From positions 1,875,001-1,939,000 of the forward strand of contig NZ_CP065707.1 in NCBI RefSeq assembly GCF_016028255.1: DNA of 64,000 nt, in the 5' to 3' direction. A program made the translations under genes and the position numbers. This document shows, piece by piece, positions 38,050 to 48,700 of the stretch (position 1 is its first letter; each line of letters starts with the position of its first letter). Below the pieces are notes generated by a model. It did no database searches, was not told where the DNA came from, and was given only the letters and a program-made list of their open reading frames with translations. This DNA comes from Streptococcus oralis (GTDB lineage: Bacteria; Bacillota; Bacilli; Lactobacillales; Streptococcaceae).

Positions 38050-38926
38050 TTAAAAACTCCTCAATCTGGCTTAGAATACGCTCCTTCACGCCAGACTCTC
38101 CTATCTGATAAAAGGTCACCTGCATGCGATTACGGAACCAGGTCAACTGACGCTTGGCAAAACGACGGGTAGCCTGTTTGAGACTCTCACTAGCTTCCTC
38201 TAAAGTCTGCTCCCCACGGAAATATGGAAATAGTTCCTTGTAGCCAATTCCTTTGGCTGCCTGCGCATCAGGGTAATGGTCAAAAAGCCACTTGGCCTCA
38301 TCCAAAAGCCCAGCCTCAAACATTAGATCCACTCGGTTGTTGATACGTTCATAAAGCTGACTACGCTCATCATCTAAGCAGATAATCAGAGGTTCATACA
38401 AAGTCTCTTGATTTTCCAAATCCTGACCAAAATGGGCAATCTCCAAGGCACGCATGGCACGACGACGGTTAAACTGGGGAATTTCAAGACCTGCTTGCTC
38501 CACAAGATGGGCTAATTCCTTATCTGAATATGACTCTAAACTAGCTCGATAGGCTAATATTTCCTCATGAGGTGTTTCCCCCCCTAGATGGTATCCTTCC
38601 AGCAAGCTCTGGACATAAAGCCCGGTTCCACCAGCAATAATGGCTAGCTTGCCACGACTTTGAATATCCTCAATAGCCTTCTTAGCTTCTGAAACAAAAT
38701 CAAAAGCCGAGTAAGACTCGGTCACCTCTCTGACATCAATCAAATGATGAGGAACAGCTGCTTGCTCCTCTGGGCTAGCCTTGGCCGTCCCAATATCTAG
38801 CCTTCTGTATACTTGCTGACTGTCACCGCTGACCACCTCTCCACCAAAGCGCTTAGCTACTTCAATAGCAAGGGCTGTTTTCCCAACAGCAGTCGGTCCA
38901 ACAATCACAATTATTTTTGTTTTCAT
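38042..38926 (-). CDS. miaA: tRNA dimethylallyltransferase MiaA
   Basis: MiaA adds dimethylallyl to A37 of tRNAs that read UNN codons. The N-terminal P-loop [17 protein letters not shown] and GGTGLYVQ motifs are present, with the C-terminal [15 protein letters not shown] chose the ATG at 38926 ([16 protein letters not shown]) because AAGGA lies six bases upstream. An ATG 24 bases earlier has no ribosome site. It heads the operon with hflX. Confidence 0.96.
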   Translation of the reverse strand: MKTKIIVIVGPTAVGKTALAIEVAKRFGGEVVSGDSQQVYRRLDIGTAKASPEEQAAVPHHLIDVREVTESYSAFDFVSEAKKAIEDIQSRGKLAIIAGGTGLYVQSLLEGYHLGGETPHEEILAYRASLESYSDKELAHLVEQAGLEIPQFNRRRAMRALEIAHFGQDLENQETLYEPLIICLDDERSQLYERINNRVDLMFEAGLLDEAKWLFDHYPDAQAAKGIGYKELFPYFRGEQTLEEASESLKQATRRFAKRQLTWFRNRMQVTFYQIGESGVKERILSQIEEFLND

Positions 38927-38965
38927 CTTTTTTCCTTGAAAAATTTCCATTTTTTCGTTACTATT

Positions 38966-38974
38966 ATTATATCA
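38966..38974 (-). promoter_or_regulatory. Extended -10 promoter of miaA
   Basis: On the minus strand TGA-TATAAT is a perfect -10 hexamer (38966-38971) with a TGN extension, about 40 bases before the miaA start. The -35 region is weak. Confidence 0.6.
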
Positions 38975-39046
38975 CAAAAAGTTAAGTCAGAAAAATGCTA
39001 CCACTTAAGGAGCCTGGCTGATCGGAAAGATAAAGGAGGAAGACTC

Positions 39047-39217
39047 ATGGCTAAAGGATTCGCTAAAGGTCTTGTAACAGGTGTCGCAGGAACTGTCGCT
39101 GCCGTTGCAGGTGCAGTATACGCAATTAAAAAGAAAGTGATTGAGCCAGAAGAGCAAAAAGCAGCTTTCATCGAAGAAAACCGTAAAAAAGCAGCTCGCC
39201 GTCGCGTATCACATTAA
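39047..39217 (+). CDS. DUF3042 family small protein (56 aa)
   Basis: A short cationic protein, MAKGFAKGLVTGVAGTVAAV at the N-terminus, with one Gly/Ala/Val-rich hydrophobic segment (about residues 8-25) followed by a highly charged tail (KKKVIEPEEQKAAF ... RKKAARRRVSH). This is the pattern of DUF3042 proteins of lactobacilli and streptococci, whose role is unknown. The start is fixed by AAAGGAGGA just upstream. An upstream in-frame extension has no support. It is divergent from miaA and followed by a strong terminator. Confidence 0.9.
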   Translation: MAKGFAKGLVTGVAGTVAAVAGAVYAIKKKVIEPEEQKAAFIEENRKKAARRRVSH

Positions 39218-39224
39218 GCAACAA

Positions 39225-39250
39225 AAGAAGTTGAGAAATCTCAACTTCTT
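39225..39250 (+). terminator. Terminator of the DUF3042 gene
   Basis: A perfect 12-base-pair stem AAGAAGTTGAGA / TCTCAACTTCTT with a two-base gap as loop, followed by TTTTATTTTCTTTT. Confidence 0.92.
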
Positions 39251-39261
39251 TTTATTTTCTT

Positions 39262-39417
39262 TTATAGTCAATGAAAATCAAAGAGCAAACTAGGAAGCTA
39301 GCCGCAGGTTGCTCAAAGCACTGCTTTGAGGTTGTGGATAGAACTGACGAAGTCAGTCACCATACCTACGGTAATGCGACGCTGACGTGGTTTGAAGAGA
39401 TTTTCGAAGAGTATTAA
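39262..39417. repeat. BOX element
   Basis: The segment from about 39262 (TAGTCAATGAAAATCAAAG) to about 39417 (GAAGAGATTTTCGAAGAGTA) matches streptococcal BOX repeats as I remember them, including a near match to the BOXA1R primer string (CTACGGTAATGCGACGCTGA at 39366-39385). It fills the space between the DUF3042 terminator and thyA. Its right end includes the thyA stop codon. Confidence 0.85.
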
Positions 39418-40253
39418 ATAGCCAAATCAAACTTCAGTTGTGGCTTAACCGGATCATAGTCAACTAACTCAAAGTCCTCCGCTTTGATATCAAAGAAATT
39501 GGTCCCATCAGGAACATTTAAAACCAAGCGTGGTTGGCAGTTTGACGGCTCACGACGAAGCAATTCCTGAGCTTGTTCAAATTGATTATCGTAGATATGA
39601 AGGTTGTTGATAAAATAGAAAAACTTCCCAACCTTCCAGCCAAAGTGTTTAGCAATCATCATTTGAAGAGCTACGTACTGCATAGCGTTAATGTGGTGAG
39701 CCACCAGCATGTCATTCGAACGCTGGGTCAAAGTCGCATCCAGATAGATTTCCCCATCAACCCGACGGACATCAAACATGGTCTGAAAGGCGCATGGAAG
39801 AAGACCATCTGTCTCCTCAAAAGCTTGGTAATCCCAGAGCGAGATGATATTGCGGCGGTTCCAAGGGTTGGCTTCTAACTGCTTGAGAATCTTGTTGATG
39901 ATATCGTGTTTCTTAACAACTGCCCCATAGCGCTCACCGATGGTCCCCGTTTCTCCCACTTCCCAGTCATTCCAGTAGTGAACATTGTACTTGTTATTAA
40001 GCACTTCTAGGCTATTAGACTGGTCTTGGTAAATCCAGAGCACTTCCTTGATGGCAGATTTGATCGCAATGGGACGCAAGGTCGTGATGGGGAATTCCCC
40101 TTTAGACAAATCATACTCCGCAAAGGCACCCGTTACGTACTTGGAGTTGGCAACAGTCCCATCCTTGTACTTGGGACGAGCCTGCTCAGAAAAGACACCG
40201 TTTTTGAGGATTCGTTCAATATTTTCTTTAAAAATCGTATCTGCTTTTGTCAT
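39414..40253 (-). CDS. thyA: Thymidylate synthase
   Basis: The 279-residue enzyme makes dTMP from dUMP with methylene-tetrahydrofolate. The catalytic Cys lies in [13 protein letters not shown], followed by the dUMP-binding [14 protein letters not shown] and the [13 protein letters not shown] segment. The N-terminus [19 protein letters not shown] is normal. The stop codon (39414-39416) lies within the edge of the BOX element, which may have replaced the original end. Confidence 0.97.
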   Translation of the reverse strand: MTKADTIFKENIERILKNGVFSEQARPKYKDGTVANSKYVTGAFAEYDLSKGEFPITTLRPIAIKSAIKEVLWIYQDQSNSLEVLNNKYNVHYWNDWEVGETGTIGERYGAVVKKHDIINKILKQLEANPWNRRNIISLWDYQAFEETDGLLPCAFQTMFDVRRVDGEIYLDATLTQRSNDMLVAHHINAMQYVALQMMIAKHFGWKVGKFFYFINNLHIYDNQFEQAQELLRREPSNCQPRLVLNVPDGTNFFDIKAEDFELVDYDPVKPQLKFDLAI

Positions 40254-40304
40254 TTACTCTCACCTCATTTATTTCCTAACTAGTATAGCATAAAAAAAGC
40301 TTTT

Positions 40305-40739
40305 CTATATACTCAGATAATCAATCGCATTCTTGTATTTTTCTAATCGTTCCAAATCCTTGTCAGTGACAGAACTCAGTCTAGATAAATCTGAATTATG
40401 TTTTAAATCTGCTAATTTGACAACGCGTGCTAGAGAATTAGATTTCACATTTTCCAGATATGTTTGATACTCTTGCCCCTTTTTCTTTGACAAAATTTGA
40501 ACGGCTGTAACTACTGTTTCTGGTAAACCAGCTAGTAATAGTTCTTCAGCTGTAAAAGGACTGTCCTCAATGACATCATGTAGTAAAGCAACTGCTTTTT
40601 CTTCTTCAGTATCAACTTGGCTTGCTACATAGATTGGATGTTCTATATAATCTATCCCTGCCTTATCAAATTGCCCCCTATGAGCTTCCGTAGCGATAGG
40701 CAATGCTAGTTCAAGCATGGGTTGTTTTGATGTATCCAT
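40305..40739 (-). CDS. HD-domain hydrolase, RelA/SpoT hydrolase-like (144 aa)
   Basis: A small single-domain protein with the metal-binding pattern of (p)ppGpp hydrolases: AHRGQFDKAGIDYIEHP (first His), then ALLHDVIEDS (HDxxED), and later LADLKHNSD (Asp-Leu-Lys). There is no synthetase or regulatory domain, so it may be a stand-alone alarmone hydrolase or a related phosphohydrolase. It lies between glucokinase and thyA. An ATG-start product with GGAG-like sequence (AAGGAG) upstream fits. Confidence 0.8.
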   Translation of the reverse strand: MDTSKQPMLELALPIATEAHRGQFDKAGIDYIEHPIYVASQVDTEEEKAVALLHDVIEDSPFTAEELLLAGLPETVVTAVQILSKKKGQEYQTYLENVKSNSLARVVKLADLKHNSDLSRLSSVTDKDLERLEKYKNAIDYLSI

Positions 40740-40794
40740 CTAGCGGCTCCTTCCCAAAATTTAAACCTATTTCGTTTTATTCGATTTTTAAAAA

Positions 40795-40818
40795 AGAGCT
40801 TGATAAACACCAAGCTCT
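40795..40818 (-). terminator. Terminator of glucokinase
   Basis: On the minus strand AGAGCTTG ... CAAGCTCT forms an 8-base-pair stem followed by six Ts. It lies between the glucokinase stop and the HD-domain gene. Confidence 0.85.
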
Positions 40819-40832
40819 ATTATCAATCTATC

Positions 40833-41792
40833 TTATTGCAATACAAGCGATGCTGCTCCGATTACTCCAGCGTCATTTCCTAGAGTTGCAAGAGCCAATT
40901 TAGTGGATGTGCGTACTTGTGGGAAGGTATTTTCATCATAGACCTTTTGAACACCTTGTAGAAGGAATTCTCCCGCAGCTGAAACTCCACCACCGATAAC
41001 AATCGTTGATGGGTTGAGGATTGAGCCGATATTAGCACAAGCGATTCCCAAGTAACGTGAGAAGTTTCGGTAAACGATCAAGGCAAGGTCGTCCCCTTCT
41101 TTTGCAAGGTCAAAGACAGTTTTAGCTGTTACTTCTTCACCATCGTCAATCAAGCGTTTCAAGGCAGCATCGCCTTCGTATTCATCTGCATAACGACGAG
41201 TCAAGTTGACAATCCCTGTTGCTGAAGCAACTGTCTCAAGACAGCCTTTTTTGCCACAGGTACATGCGATTGGTTGGTCAAAGTCAACAGTGATGTGACC
41301 AAGCTCACCAGCAGCACCAGCAACACCGTGAAGCAATTTGCCTTCTGCCACGATACCGCCACCAACACCAGTACCAAGTGTCATAAAGACAACGTCTGGT
41401 TGGTTGTCACCAGCACCCATCCAACGCTCACCAAGCGCAGCTACGTTGGCATCATTATCGATAAAGAATGGAATACCCAAGGCTTTTTCAATCTTTTCTT
41501 TAACTGGTTGAAGGGTTTTCCAGTTGAGATTGTATGCACCGATAACAGTCCCTTTTTCACGGTCAACCACACCAGGTGATCCCATACCAATTCCTCGGAA
41601 ATCCTTAGCTGACAATCCAAGCAAGTCCAAACGATGCTGAATAGACGCAATCATATCATCTACGATATGGCTTCCCTCGTCCAAAATATTGGTCTTGATA
41701 GACCATTTTTCTTGGATTTCTCCCTCTTGAGTTAAAATTGCAAATTTGATAGATGTTCCACCAAGGTCAATCCCAATAATCTTTTGACTCAT
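40833..41792 (-). CDS. gki: ROK-family glucokinase
   Basis: The 319-residue enzyme phosphorylates glucose with ATP at the entry to glycolysis. Phosphate-binding motifs are IGIDLGGTSIKFA at the N-terminus and LGTGVGGGIV in the middle. The ROK zinc site is CTCGKKGCLE with its preceding ELGHITVD. The C-terminal segment NPSTIVIGGGVS is typical. A cre-like site lies just downstream of its promoter. Confidence 0.96.
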   Translation of the reverse strand: MSQKIIGIDLGGTSIKFAILTQEGEIQEKWSIKTNILDEGSHIVDDMIASIQHRLDLLGLSAKDFRGIGMGSPGVVDREKGTVIGAYNLNWKTLQPVKEKIEKALGIPFFIDNDANVAALGERWMGAGDNQPDVVFMTLGTGVGGGIVAEGKLLHGVAGAAGELGHITVDFDQPIACTCGKKGCLETVASATGIVNLTRRYADEYEGDAALKRLIDDGEEVTAKTVFDLAKEGDDLALIVYRNFSRYLGIACANIGSILNPSTIVIGGGVSAAGEFLLQGVQKVYDENTFPQVRTSTKLALATLGNDAGVIGAASLVLQ

Positions 41793-41810
41793 CGTCTTCT
41801 CCTTTTTAAT

Positions 41811-41858
41811 TGAAAATGCTTACAGATATAGTATAACAAAATCATCAACTTTGTGCAA
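41811..41858 (-). promoter_or_regulatory. gki promoter with overlapping cre-like site
   Basis: On the minus strand TTGCAC (41853-41858), a 17-base spacer and TATACT (41830-41835) form the promoter. TGTAAGCATTTTCA at 41811-41824, just after the start point, differs from the 14-base cre consensus WGWAARCGYTWWMA at one position (A for G in the central CG). Carbon catabolite control is plausible. Confidence 0.55.
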
Positions 41859-41919
41859 AGGTTTGCGTACTAAAAAGCCAACATTACAACATCTAAAAAT
41901 AGTTCACTATTCAAAATGA

Positions 41920-43854
41920 TTAGTCATCAAGATGTTGAATCGCATAATTAGCTTCTTCTTTTGTAAATTTTCCAACATAAGAAGAAGTTAGCCACTCATA
42001 AATCTCTGTCTTTGATAAATGGTTATTCTTTCGGTATTCTCTTGCTGTAATTAAGGCATTTGCTTTGTAATCTGCATTTAAGTGATCGATGGCATACTGC
42101 GCTGCTGAACTTGAAAAACCATTCCACGTTAATTGGTTATAGAGATCTTTTTTTGACATATGTAAAACCGAATTATAGCTTTTCGCTTTATTTAAAGCAG
42201 CATTGTACTGCTTCCCATCTAGTTTTGGTTGCCGCACACCATCGTATCCTACATAGTGACGGCCACCATCTACCCATTTATCCCTAGCCATTTTACCATC
42301 TGATTCAACATAATAACGGCCACCATCTACCCATTTGCCCCTAGCCATTTTACCGTCTGATTCAACATAATAACGGCCACCATCTACCCATTCATTCTTG
42401 GCCATCTTTCCATCTGATTTGAAATAATAATTTCCTACCCATTTATTGCGAGCTTGGCTGCCTTCTGATGGTAGATTAAGTTTTTGAATTGCATAGTTTG
42501 CTTCTTCTTTTGTAAATTTTCCAACATAAGAAGAAGTTAGCCACTCATAAATCTCTGTCTTTGATAAATGGTTATTCTTTCGGTATTCTCTTGCTGTAAT
42601 TAAGGCATTTGCTTTGTAATCTGCATTCAAGTGATCGATGGCATACTGCGCTACTGAACTTGAAAAACCATTCCACGTTAATTGGTTATAGAGATCTTTT
42701 TTTGACATATGTAAAACCGAATTATAGCTTTTCGCTTTATTTAAAGCAGCATTGTACTGCTTCCCATCTAGTTTTGGTTGCCGCACACCATCGTAGTCTA
42801 CATAGTGACGGCCACCATCTACCCATTTATCCCTAGCCATTTTACCATCTGATTCAACATAATAACGGCCACCATCTACCCATTCATTCTTGGCCATCTT
42901 TCCATCTGATTTGAGGTAATAATTTCCTACCCATTTATTGCGAGCAGAGCTTCCTTCTGCGGTTAAATAATAATAGGATCCATAGTTTTTATCATAAATC
43001 CAGTCACTTTTAACCTTTTTTCCATCAGAATCAACATAATAACGACCACCATCTACCCATTCATTTTTAGCTCTCTTTCCATCTGATTTGAGGTAGTAAT
43101 TTCCTACCCAGCCAGACTGAACTTTAGATTGTGATTTATCCTGTTTAGGAGTTGTTTCTTTAGCTTTTTCAGTCGGTTTTGGTGCCGGCTTCAGCGCGGG
43201 TTTTGGTGCCGGCTTCGGCGCGGGTTTTGGTGCCGGCTTCAGCGCGGGTTTTGGTGCCGGCTTCGGTACGGGTTTTGGTGCTGGCTTCGGCGTAGGTTTT
43301 GGTGCCGGCTTCGGCGCGGGTTTTGGTGCTGGCTTCGACGCGGGTTTTGGCGCGGGTTTCGGCGCGGGTTTTGGTTCTGGTTTCGGCGCGGGTTTCGGCG
43401 CGGGTTTTGGTGCCGGCTTCGGTGCGGGTTTTGGTGCCGGCTTCGGCGCGGGTTTTGGTGCCGGCTTCGGTACGGGTTTTGGTGCTGGCTTCGGCGTAGG
43501 TTTTGGTGCCGGCTTCGGCGCGGGTTTTGGTGCTGGCTTCGACGCGGGTTTTGGCGCGGGTTTCGGCGCGGGTTTTGGTTCTGGTTTCGGCGCTGGTTTC
43601 GGCGCTGGTTTTGGTTCTGGTTTCGGCGCTGGTTTTGGTTCTGGTTTCGGCGCTGGTGTTTTCGATTTCTCAGCTTGATTTGGCGCCGAAGTTGTATTCT
43701 CTTTTACAATCTTACCGTTTTTAGATACATCCTTTTCTTGAGCAGAAACATGCTGAGCCGAAAAAGGAAAGGCTTCAGTTGTATCTGCAAATGAAATAAG
43801 TCCCAGTGTTGCAGTTGCTAAGCTGGTTACTAAAATTTTTTTTGATTTTTTCAT
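41920..43854 (-). CDS. Pro-Lys-rich choline-binding-type surface protein with Ltp domains (CbpL-like)
   Basis: After a signal peptide ([19 protein letters not shown]) comes a roughly 175-residue linker of [18 protein letters not shown] repeats, which should cross the wall. Then there are choline-binding-type repeats ([38 protein letters not shown]) and two helical Ltp modules (PF07553 type, [20 protein letters not shown] ... [21 protein letters not shown]). The gene order (pabB, this gene, glucokinase, thyA) matches that around pneumococcal cbpL as I recall it, though CbpL starts with an Excalibur domain that I do not see. I chose ATG 43854 because GGAG lies six bases upstream. The binding-Ltp block is duplicated at 549-base offset and the linker at 204-base offset. 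Confidence 0.85.
   Translation of the reverse strand: MKKSKKILVTSLATATLGLISFADTTEAFPFSAQHVSAQEKDVSKNGKIVKENTTSAPNQAEKSKTPAPKPEPKPAPKPEPKPAPKPAPKPEPKPAPKPAPKPASKPAPKPAPKPAPKPTPKPAPKPVPKPAPKPAPKPAPKPAPKPAPKPAPKPAPKPEPKPAPKPAPKPASKPAPKPAPKPAPKPTPKPAPKPVPKPAPKPALKPAPKPAPKPAPKPALKPAPKPTEKAKETTPKQDKSQSKVQSGWVGNYYLKSDGKRAKNEWVDGGRYYVDSDGKKVKSDWIYDKNYGSYYYLTAEGSSARNKWVGNYYLKSDGKMAKNEWVDGGRYYVESDGKMARDKWVDGGRHYVDYDGVRQPKLDGKQYNAALNKAKSYNSVLHMSKKDLYNQLTWNGFSSSVAQYAIDHLNADYKANALITAREYRKNNHLSKTEIYEWLTSSYVGKFTKEEANYAIQKLNLPSEGSQARNKWVGNYYFKSDGKMAKNEWVDGGRYYVESDGKMARGKWVDGGRYYVESDGKMARDKWVDGGRHYVGYDGVRQPKLDGKQYNAALNKAKSYNSVLHMSKKDLYNQLTWNGFSSSAAQYAIDHLNADYKANALITAREYRKNNHLSKTEIYEWLTSSYVGKFTKEEANYAIQHLDD
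41935..43050. repeat. 549-bp duplication of the choline-binding/Ltp block
   Basis: Nearly identical stretches, for example at 42060-42287 and 42609-42836, lie 549 bases apart. They differ at a few bases (Val/Ala in SSSVAQ against SSSAAQ, Asp/Gly in VDYDG against VGYDG). The copy nearer the C-terminus has one extra 20-residue binding repeat. Confidence 0.85.
43299..43706. repeat. 204-bp duplication in the Pro-Lys linker
   Basis: The segment at about 43299-43500 recurs at 43503-43700, giving identical antisense shadow reading for the first 20 or so codons. The 204-base unit is 68 codons of PAPKPA-type repeats, so the wall-spanning length can change in frame. Confidence 0.75.
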
Positions 43855-43972
43855 AAAAATCTCCATTATTTTAATGATTTATACCTATAGTATACCATAT
43901 ACTTTATTTTGCTTTCAAATCAAATATTAAATATTCAGAAATAAATCTAAAACTTAATTGAAAAATCCATAG

Positions 43973-45688
43973 TTATATCACTTCCAACTCATACAAGCCT
44001 CTGACCGCATTACAACCATAGATAGCCTCCGCGTGGTTCAAGTCTGTCAAAGTCAGAACTTTTTCCTCTACCTGCCCTGTTTCCAGCAAATACTGACGAT
44101 AGATTCCTGGCAAGATGCCAAGATTGATAGGCGGTGTGTAGAGCTTCCCAGCGATTTTCAGAACCAGATTTCCAATAGAGGTTTCCAGCAATTCTCCTGA
44201 CTTATTGTGGTAAATCTTCTCTTGTTCCCCTAGACTTAAGTGTGGTCTATGAGTTGTTTTAAAGTAGGTAAACGCTTGATTCAAATCTGCTTCTTGCAGA
44301 CAAAGTTTGGCTTTGCAGAAACTTGGACTGAGGGGTGTTAAGATTTGGCGACTGAGTTCTAGCTCTCCAGACTTGTTGAGGGTAATTCGCAAGCGGTAGT
44401 CTTGATTAACATCACAAGCTTGACACTCTTCCTCTATCTTTTGTCTCAGTTTTTTTGGATCAAAAGGATAGGCAAAATATCGACTCGCCTTTGTCATTCT
44501 TTCTAAATGTTGTTCTTCAAACAACAAGCTCTTCTGGCTGATTCTCCCAGTTGTAATCAATTGGAAACGAGCTTGTTTACGATAGAGTACAGCCGCTTTT
44601 TGATGAACCTCACGGTATTCAGATTCCCAGGTGCTATCCCAAGTAATCCCTCCGCCAACCCCATAGATAGCTTTCCCTTGATGCAGTTGGATAGTCCGAA
44701 TGGCGACATTAAAAATTCGTCGCCCATTTGGAAGCAAGAGACCAATCGTTCCGCAGTAGACTCCACGCGGGTGTGACTCCAAGTCCTTGATGATTTCCAT
44801 GGTCGCAATTTTGGGTGCACCCGTTATGGAACCACAAGGAAAGAGAGACCGAAAAACGGCAACCAAGTCCACATCCTCTCGCAACTGACTCTTGATGGTT
44901 GAGGTCATCTGCCAAACAGTCGAATACTGCTCCACTTGACACAGACGTTCTACATGTTCACTGCCCACTTCAGAAATACGGTTCATGTCATTGCGCAAGA
45001 GATCCACAATCATCATATTTTCAGAGCGATTTTTAGGATCTTGCTCCAACCAAGCTGCCTCTTTCAAATCTTCATCGTCAGTCCCCCCACGCTGGGTTGT
45101 TCCCTTCATTGGGCGAGTCGTTAATTCTCGGTCATTTTGCTCAAAAAAGAGCTCTGGACTCATGGAAATCACTGCCATCTCATCGTGTTCAACATAGGCA
45201 TTGTAGCCCGCCTCCTGTTCTACCACCATGCGATTGTAGATGGCAAAAGGATTGGCACTTAAGTCCTGCTTGAGTTGGACAGTGTAGTTGACCTGATAGG
45301 TATCACCCTGCCGCAAATGATGGTGAATCTGGGCAATCGCCTTTTCATAGTCCTCTGCTGACGTTACTTCCTGCCACTTTGAAGGCAGATCTACTTCCTC
45401 ATAAGTCAGAGGAATAGGGGATGTTTCTACCCTATCATGAACAGTAAAATATAGCAGATACTCTGCCAGTAAAGGAGCTTTATGAACTGCTAATTTCTCC
45501 TCAAATGCAGGTGCAGCCTCGTAACTGACGTAGCCCACCACATAATAGCCTTGCTCTTGGTAGCTTTCCACTTGTGCTAGCAAGTCTGCTACTTCTGCTA
45601 AATCTCTCGTTTTTAACTCTTTGATCGGCTGGGTAAAGGTGTATCTCTCCCCCAAAGCCCTAAAATCAATCACTGTTTTTCTATGCAT
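43973..45688 (-). CDS. pabB: Aminodeoxychorismate synthase component I / aminodeoxychorismate lyase fusion (PabB-PabC)
   Basis: The first roughly 370 residues are the chorismate-binding enzyme (GDTYQVNYTVQL, TRPMKGTTQRG, DLLRNDMNRISEVG, FPCGSITGAPKI). They make 4-amino-4-deoxychorismate for folate synthesis. The last roughly 190 residues are a class IV aminotransferase-fold lyase (TTGRISQKSLLFEEQHLERM ... GNLVLKI, PPINLGILPGIYRQYLLE) that releases p-aminobenzoate. The glutaminase subunit (PabA) is not in the window. The fusion is usual in streptococci. The start ATG is at 45688. Confidence 0.93.
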   Translation of the reverse strand: MHRKTVIDFRALGERYTFTQPIKELKTRDLAEVADLLAQVESYQEQGYYVVGYVSYEAAPAFEEKLAVHKAPLLAEYLLYFTVHDRVETSPIPLTYEEVDLPSKWQEVTSAEDYEKAIAQIHHHLRQGDTYQVNYTVQLKQDLSANPFAIYNRMVVEQEAGYNAYVEHDEMAVISMSPELFFEQNDRELTTRPMKGTTQRGGTDDEDLKEAAWLEQDPKNRSENMMIVDLLRNDMNRISEVGSEHVERLCQVEQYSTVWQMTSTIKSQLREDVDLVAVFRSLFPCGSITGAPKIATMEIIKDLESHPRGVYCGTIGLLLPNGRRIFNVAIRTIQLHQGKAIYGVGGGITWDSTWESEYREVHQKAAVLYRKQARFQLITTGRISQKSLLFEEQHLERMTKASRYFAYPFDPKKLRQKIEEECQACDVNQDYRLRITLNKSGELELSRQILTPLSPSFCKAKLCLQEADLNQAFTYFKTTHRPHLSLGEQEKIYHNKSGELLETSIGNLVLKIAGKLYTPPINLGILPGIYRQYLLETGQVEEKVLTLTDLNHAEAIYGCNAVRGLYELEVI

Positions 45689-45704
45689 ATCTTAAGTATA
45701 GCAC

Positions 45705-45741
45705 AAAAAGGCAGATGCAGCTTAAGCTGATCCACCTTTTT
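45705..45741 (-). terminator. Terminator of the ZmpB-like gene
   Basis: An AAAAAGG ... CCTTTTT outer stem encloses the perfect palindrome CAGCTTAAGCTG. T-rich flanks occur on both strands. It lies just past the protease stop codon (45755-45757). Confidence 0.75.
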
Positions 45742-45754
45742 AGTCATTTCGACT

Positions 45755-48700
45755 TTATAACGATGCTTTGGCAAATAAATTTCCAGAGAATCCATCTGAT
45801 TTTTGAAGGAGCTGTTTGTAAACCTTCCATTTAAGATCTTCAGTATTTTTATAATGATTCTTTATATTTGGATTTTCCATGCTATCTAGGTCTTTTTGAA
45901 CAGCTTCATCAAATAAGGACTTCAACTCAGCATAAGTAGAGATAGATCTGTCATTGATTTCGATTGTAGTGAAGCCGTTTTGAGCTTTGTCATAGACTTC
46001 TTTATACCAATGTTTCTTCCATGCTTCAAGAGTATCAAATTGGCCATTAGAGATTTTCTTGATAATGAAGTCATCACCCAACAACCCTTTGTTTTCCTTG
46101 TTAGCTTCCGCCTTATATTTGTTTGAAGCGTAACCAATAAATCCGTTAAGATAACCATAGTATCCCCACATACGGAAAGCATTATGTTTGAATGAAATCG
46201 AACCAACTGTACTCTTGCTAGTATTACCACCAAAGATACCCGACATCATATTTACGGTTTGGTAAGCACTGTCAAAACCTTCCGAACGATAACGTCCATT
46301 CCCTGGCATACCATGTTTTGTAACGAAGTTATGATCAACCAATTGATCAATGCTCGTAATCGTCAATTTCTTCTCATTATCCGTTAAATCACGTAATTTA
46401 TCCCATTGATGTGGCTCGCCTTTCAGATTGTTTCGCTCAGCGTTCGTACGCCATTCTCGGTCCATCTTCTTGAACCACTTACTGTTGTCGTCCAAGTGTT
46501 TTCCAATAACTGCATCTGCTTCTAGATGGTCCAGCATCATCAGAGCCTCGTTATAGTTCTTCATATAGTGATCAATTTCTTCACGGTTCTTTAACTTATT
46601 TGGATCATAATTGTAGATTTGATTGCCATCATTCTGACGTTCATAAGCCATGTTCAAACCTAAGGCGCCGTATTCACCATTTGGATTTGTCAACGATGGT
46701 GACTGGAGCATACCTTGCGCAAAGGACTCTAAGTCCGTCCCTTCACGATGATACCAACCGCCATAGTAAGCCATACGATCATTCACATGAGTCGTTTCAT
46801 GCGTAAAGGCCGATGTACCAAAATCACTTATCAACTCTGTCATAACAAAGTAGACAGCATCTTGCTGATTTGGAGCTGCAAAGATATATGCGTAAGCACC
46901 ATATCCATACTGATAGCCATGATATTTATGAATCCGTCCAAAGAACTCTCGAATCGGAGCATAATCTGGTTTCCCATCCTTGTGACCATATCGGTTTGCC
47001 CAACCGATACCAGGCGCATCATGATTGTCCCAAACAGGTGTTGGAACACTATTTCCACTCTTGAGGAGCTTATTACGTACATTATCAGCAGCTAATTTTG
47101 ACCAAAAGTCTAAGTAGTTCACCTGCTCTTTTGCTCTCTTATTGATTTCACTCTTGAAGGCTTCACGAGCCTCCTCAGTATTTTTACCATATTTTTCAAA
47201 AGCACTAAAAGAAATGGTATTATAGGTCGAAATCATGAAGAGATGCGAGTTCTTCAAGTTTAATAGAGGCAAAATCATCCGACCATGCACGCCATTATTA
47301 ATCCCTTCATACAGACGATACTTCTTATGAGCAAAATCGGGGTTCAATGATGGCTGTTCTACCACATAAGCATTCTTTTCAATTGCCTTTTTAAACCAAA
47401 CATTCATATCGGTTTCATTTGTAAACAATTTCATGTTATATGTTAGAAACTCATGAAGGCTTCCTTTACCTGTAGCACCTGCAATCACTCGACTATACGC
47501 ATCTTGGGATTGGTCGCCCTTAAGATTGTTCTCTTTTGAGCCGATAGTGATCAAGCGATCTAAGACATTCACGTTCTTACCATAAAAATCTGGTTTAAAC
47601 ATCATAATATCTTTGATCGACAATTCATCATATTTAATGCCATAGTATTGGTTCAAATAAGCAAGCCCCATCATAATGTTGGCCTTATTGTCTTCAACTT
47701 TCTTAATGAAAGCACGTTGAGCTGCTTCATCATCATTTAGTTGATGATCTTCATTTTCAACAATTTGTTTCACCAAGTTTCCAAGATTTTGTTTTACTTC
47801 ATCAAAACTTTCTTCTAAGAATAAATCGCGAATGTAACCATTTTTTCGTTCATCCGTGTTTTCTTGCGGTTTGTTCCGCTTGTCCATAAGAGCGCGCACT
47901 TCAGGAGAAATCAATTCTACACTGGATAATGTTTCTTTTGCCTTTGCAATCAAACCAGCACGATCTTTCACTAGCATATTTGGCGTATAAACAATATTCT
48001 GGTTGGTCACTTCGTACTCTTTGACTTGTTTTACATCAGAGTCAGCTTTGACAGTAACGGCCAATTCTTCTTTGGTACCATCAGCATAGTGAATCATGAT
48101 CTGATCAATAGCTGACAAGTCTGTTACAAACTGTCCATTCTTCAAACCAGTAACAGAAAGGACTTCTTTGGTCACCAAGTTTGAGCTTGCATCTAGTTTA
48201 TTAGCCTGATTGACAATCCACTCCCTATTATAGAATGGTTGTAATTTTTCAATATTGCGATAGGCAAGTTCGCGGTCAGCTCTGTAGTCTTGAATAGCCT
48301 TGTACTCGTCTTCACGGTGTGTCAAACGGTTTAATTTATCTACAACAGGATCATTGATTTCATACTCATGCGCTGTGATTCCCAGAGCAGCAATTTTCTT
48401 GTCTGCTTCTTCTTGCGAAATAGGCTTAATACGATGCTGTTGTTTAGAATATCTATATGAAGATTTTCCTTCACTCACACCAGTAACAACAAAGTTTCGA
48501 TTTAAGCGGTCACCTGTCCAATAAGGATCATCATCAATATCAGATGAGCCATAGAAAATCTCACCGTTCTTAACTTTCATCATTGAAACAGTATCTTCAA
48601 CGGAGCCCAAGGCATTTGTACTGCCTACAACACCACCCGCGCTAATCGGTTCTCTCACATCGATAGTACCTTTAGCTACAGATTCTTTTATGGCTCCGTC

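Noticed and set aside
38813..39217. A 134-residue reading for the DUF3042 gene
   Set aside because: The first part runs antisense through the miaA start region. The strong ribosome site fixes the start at 39047.
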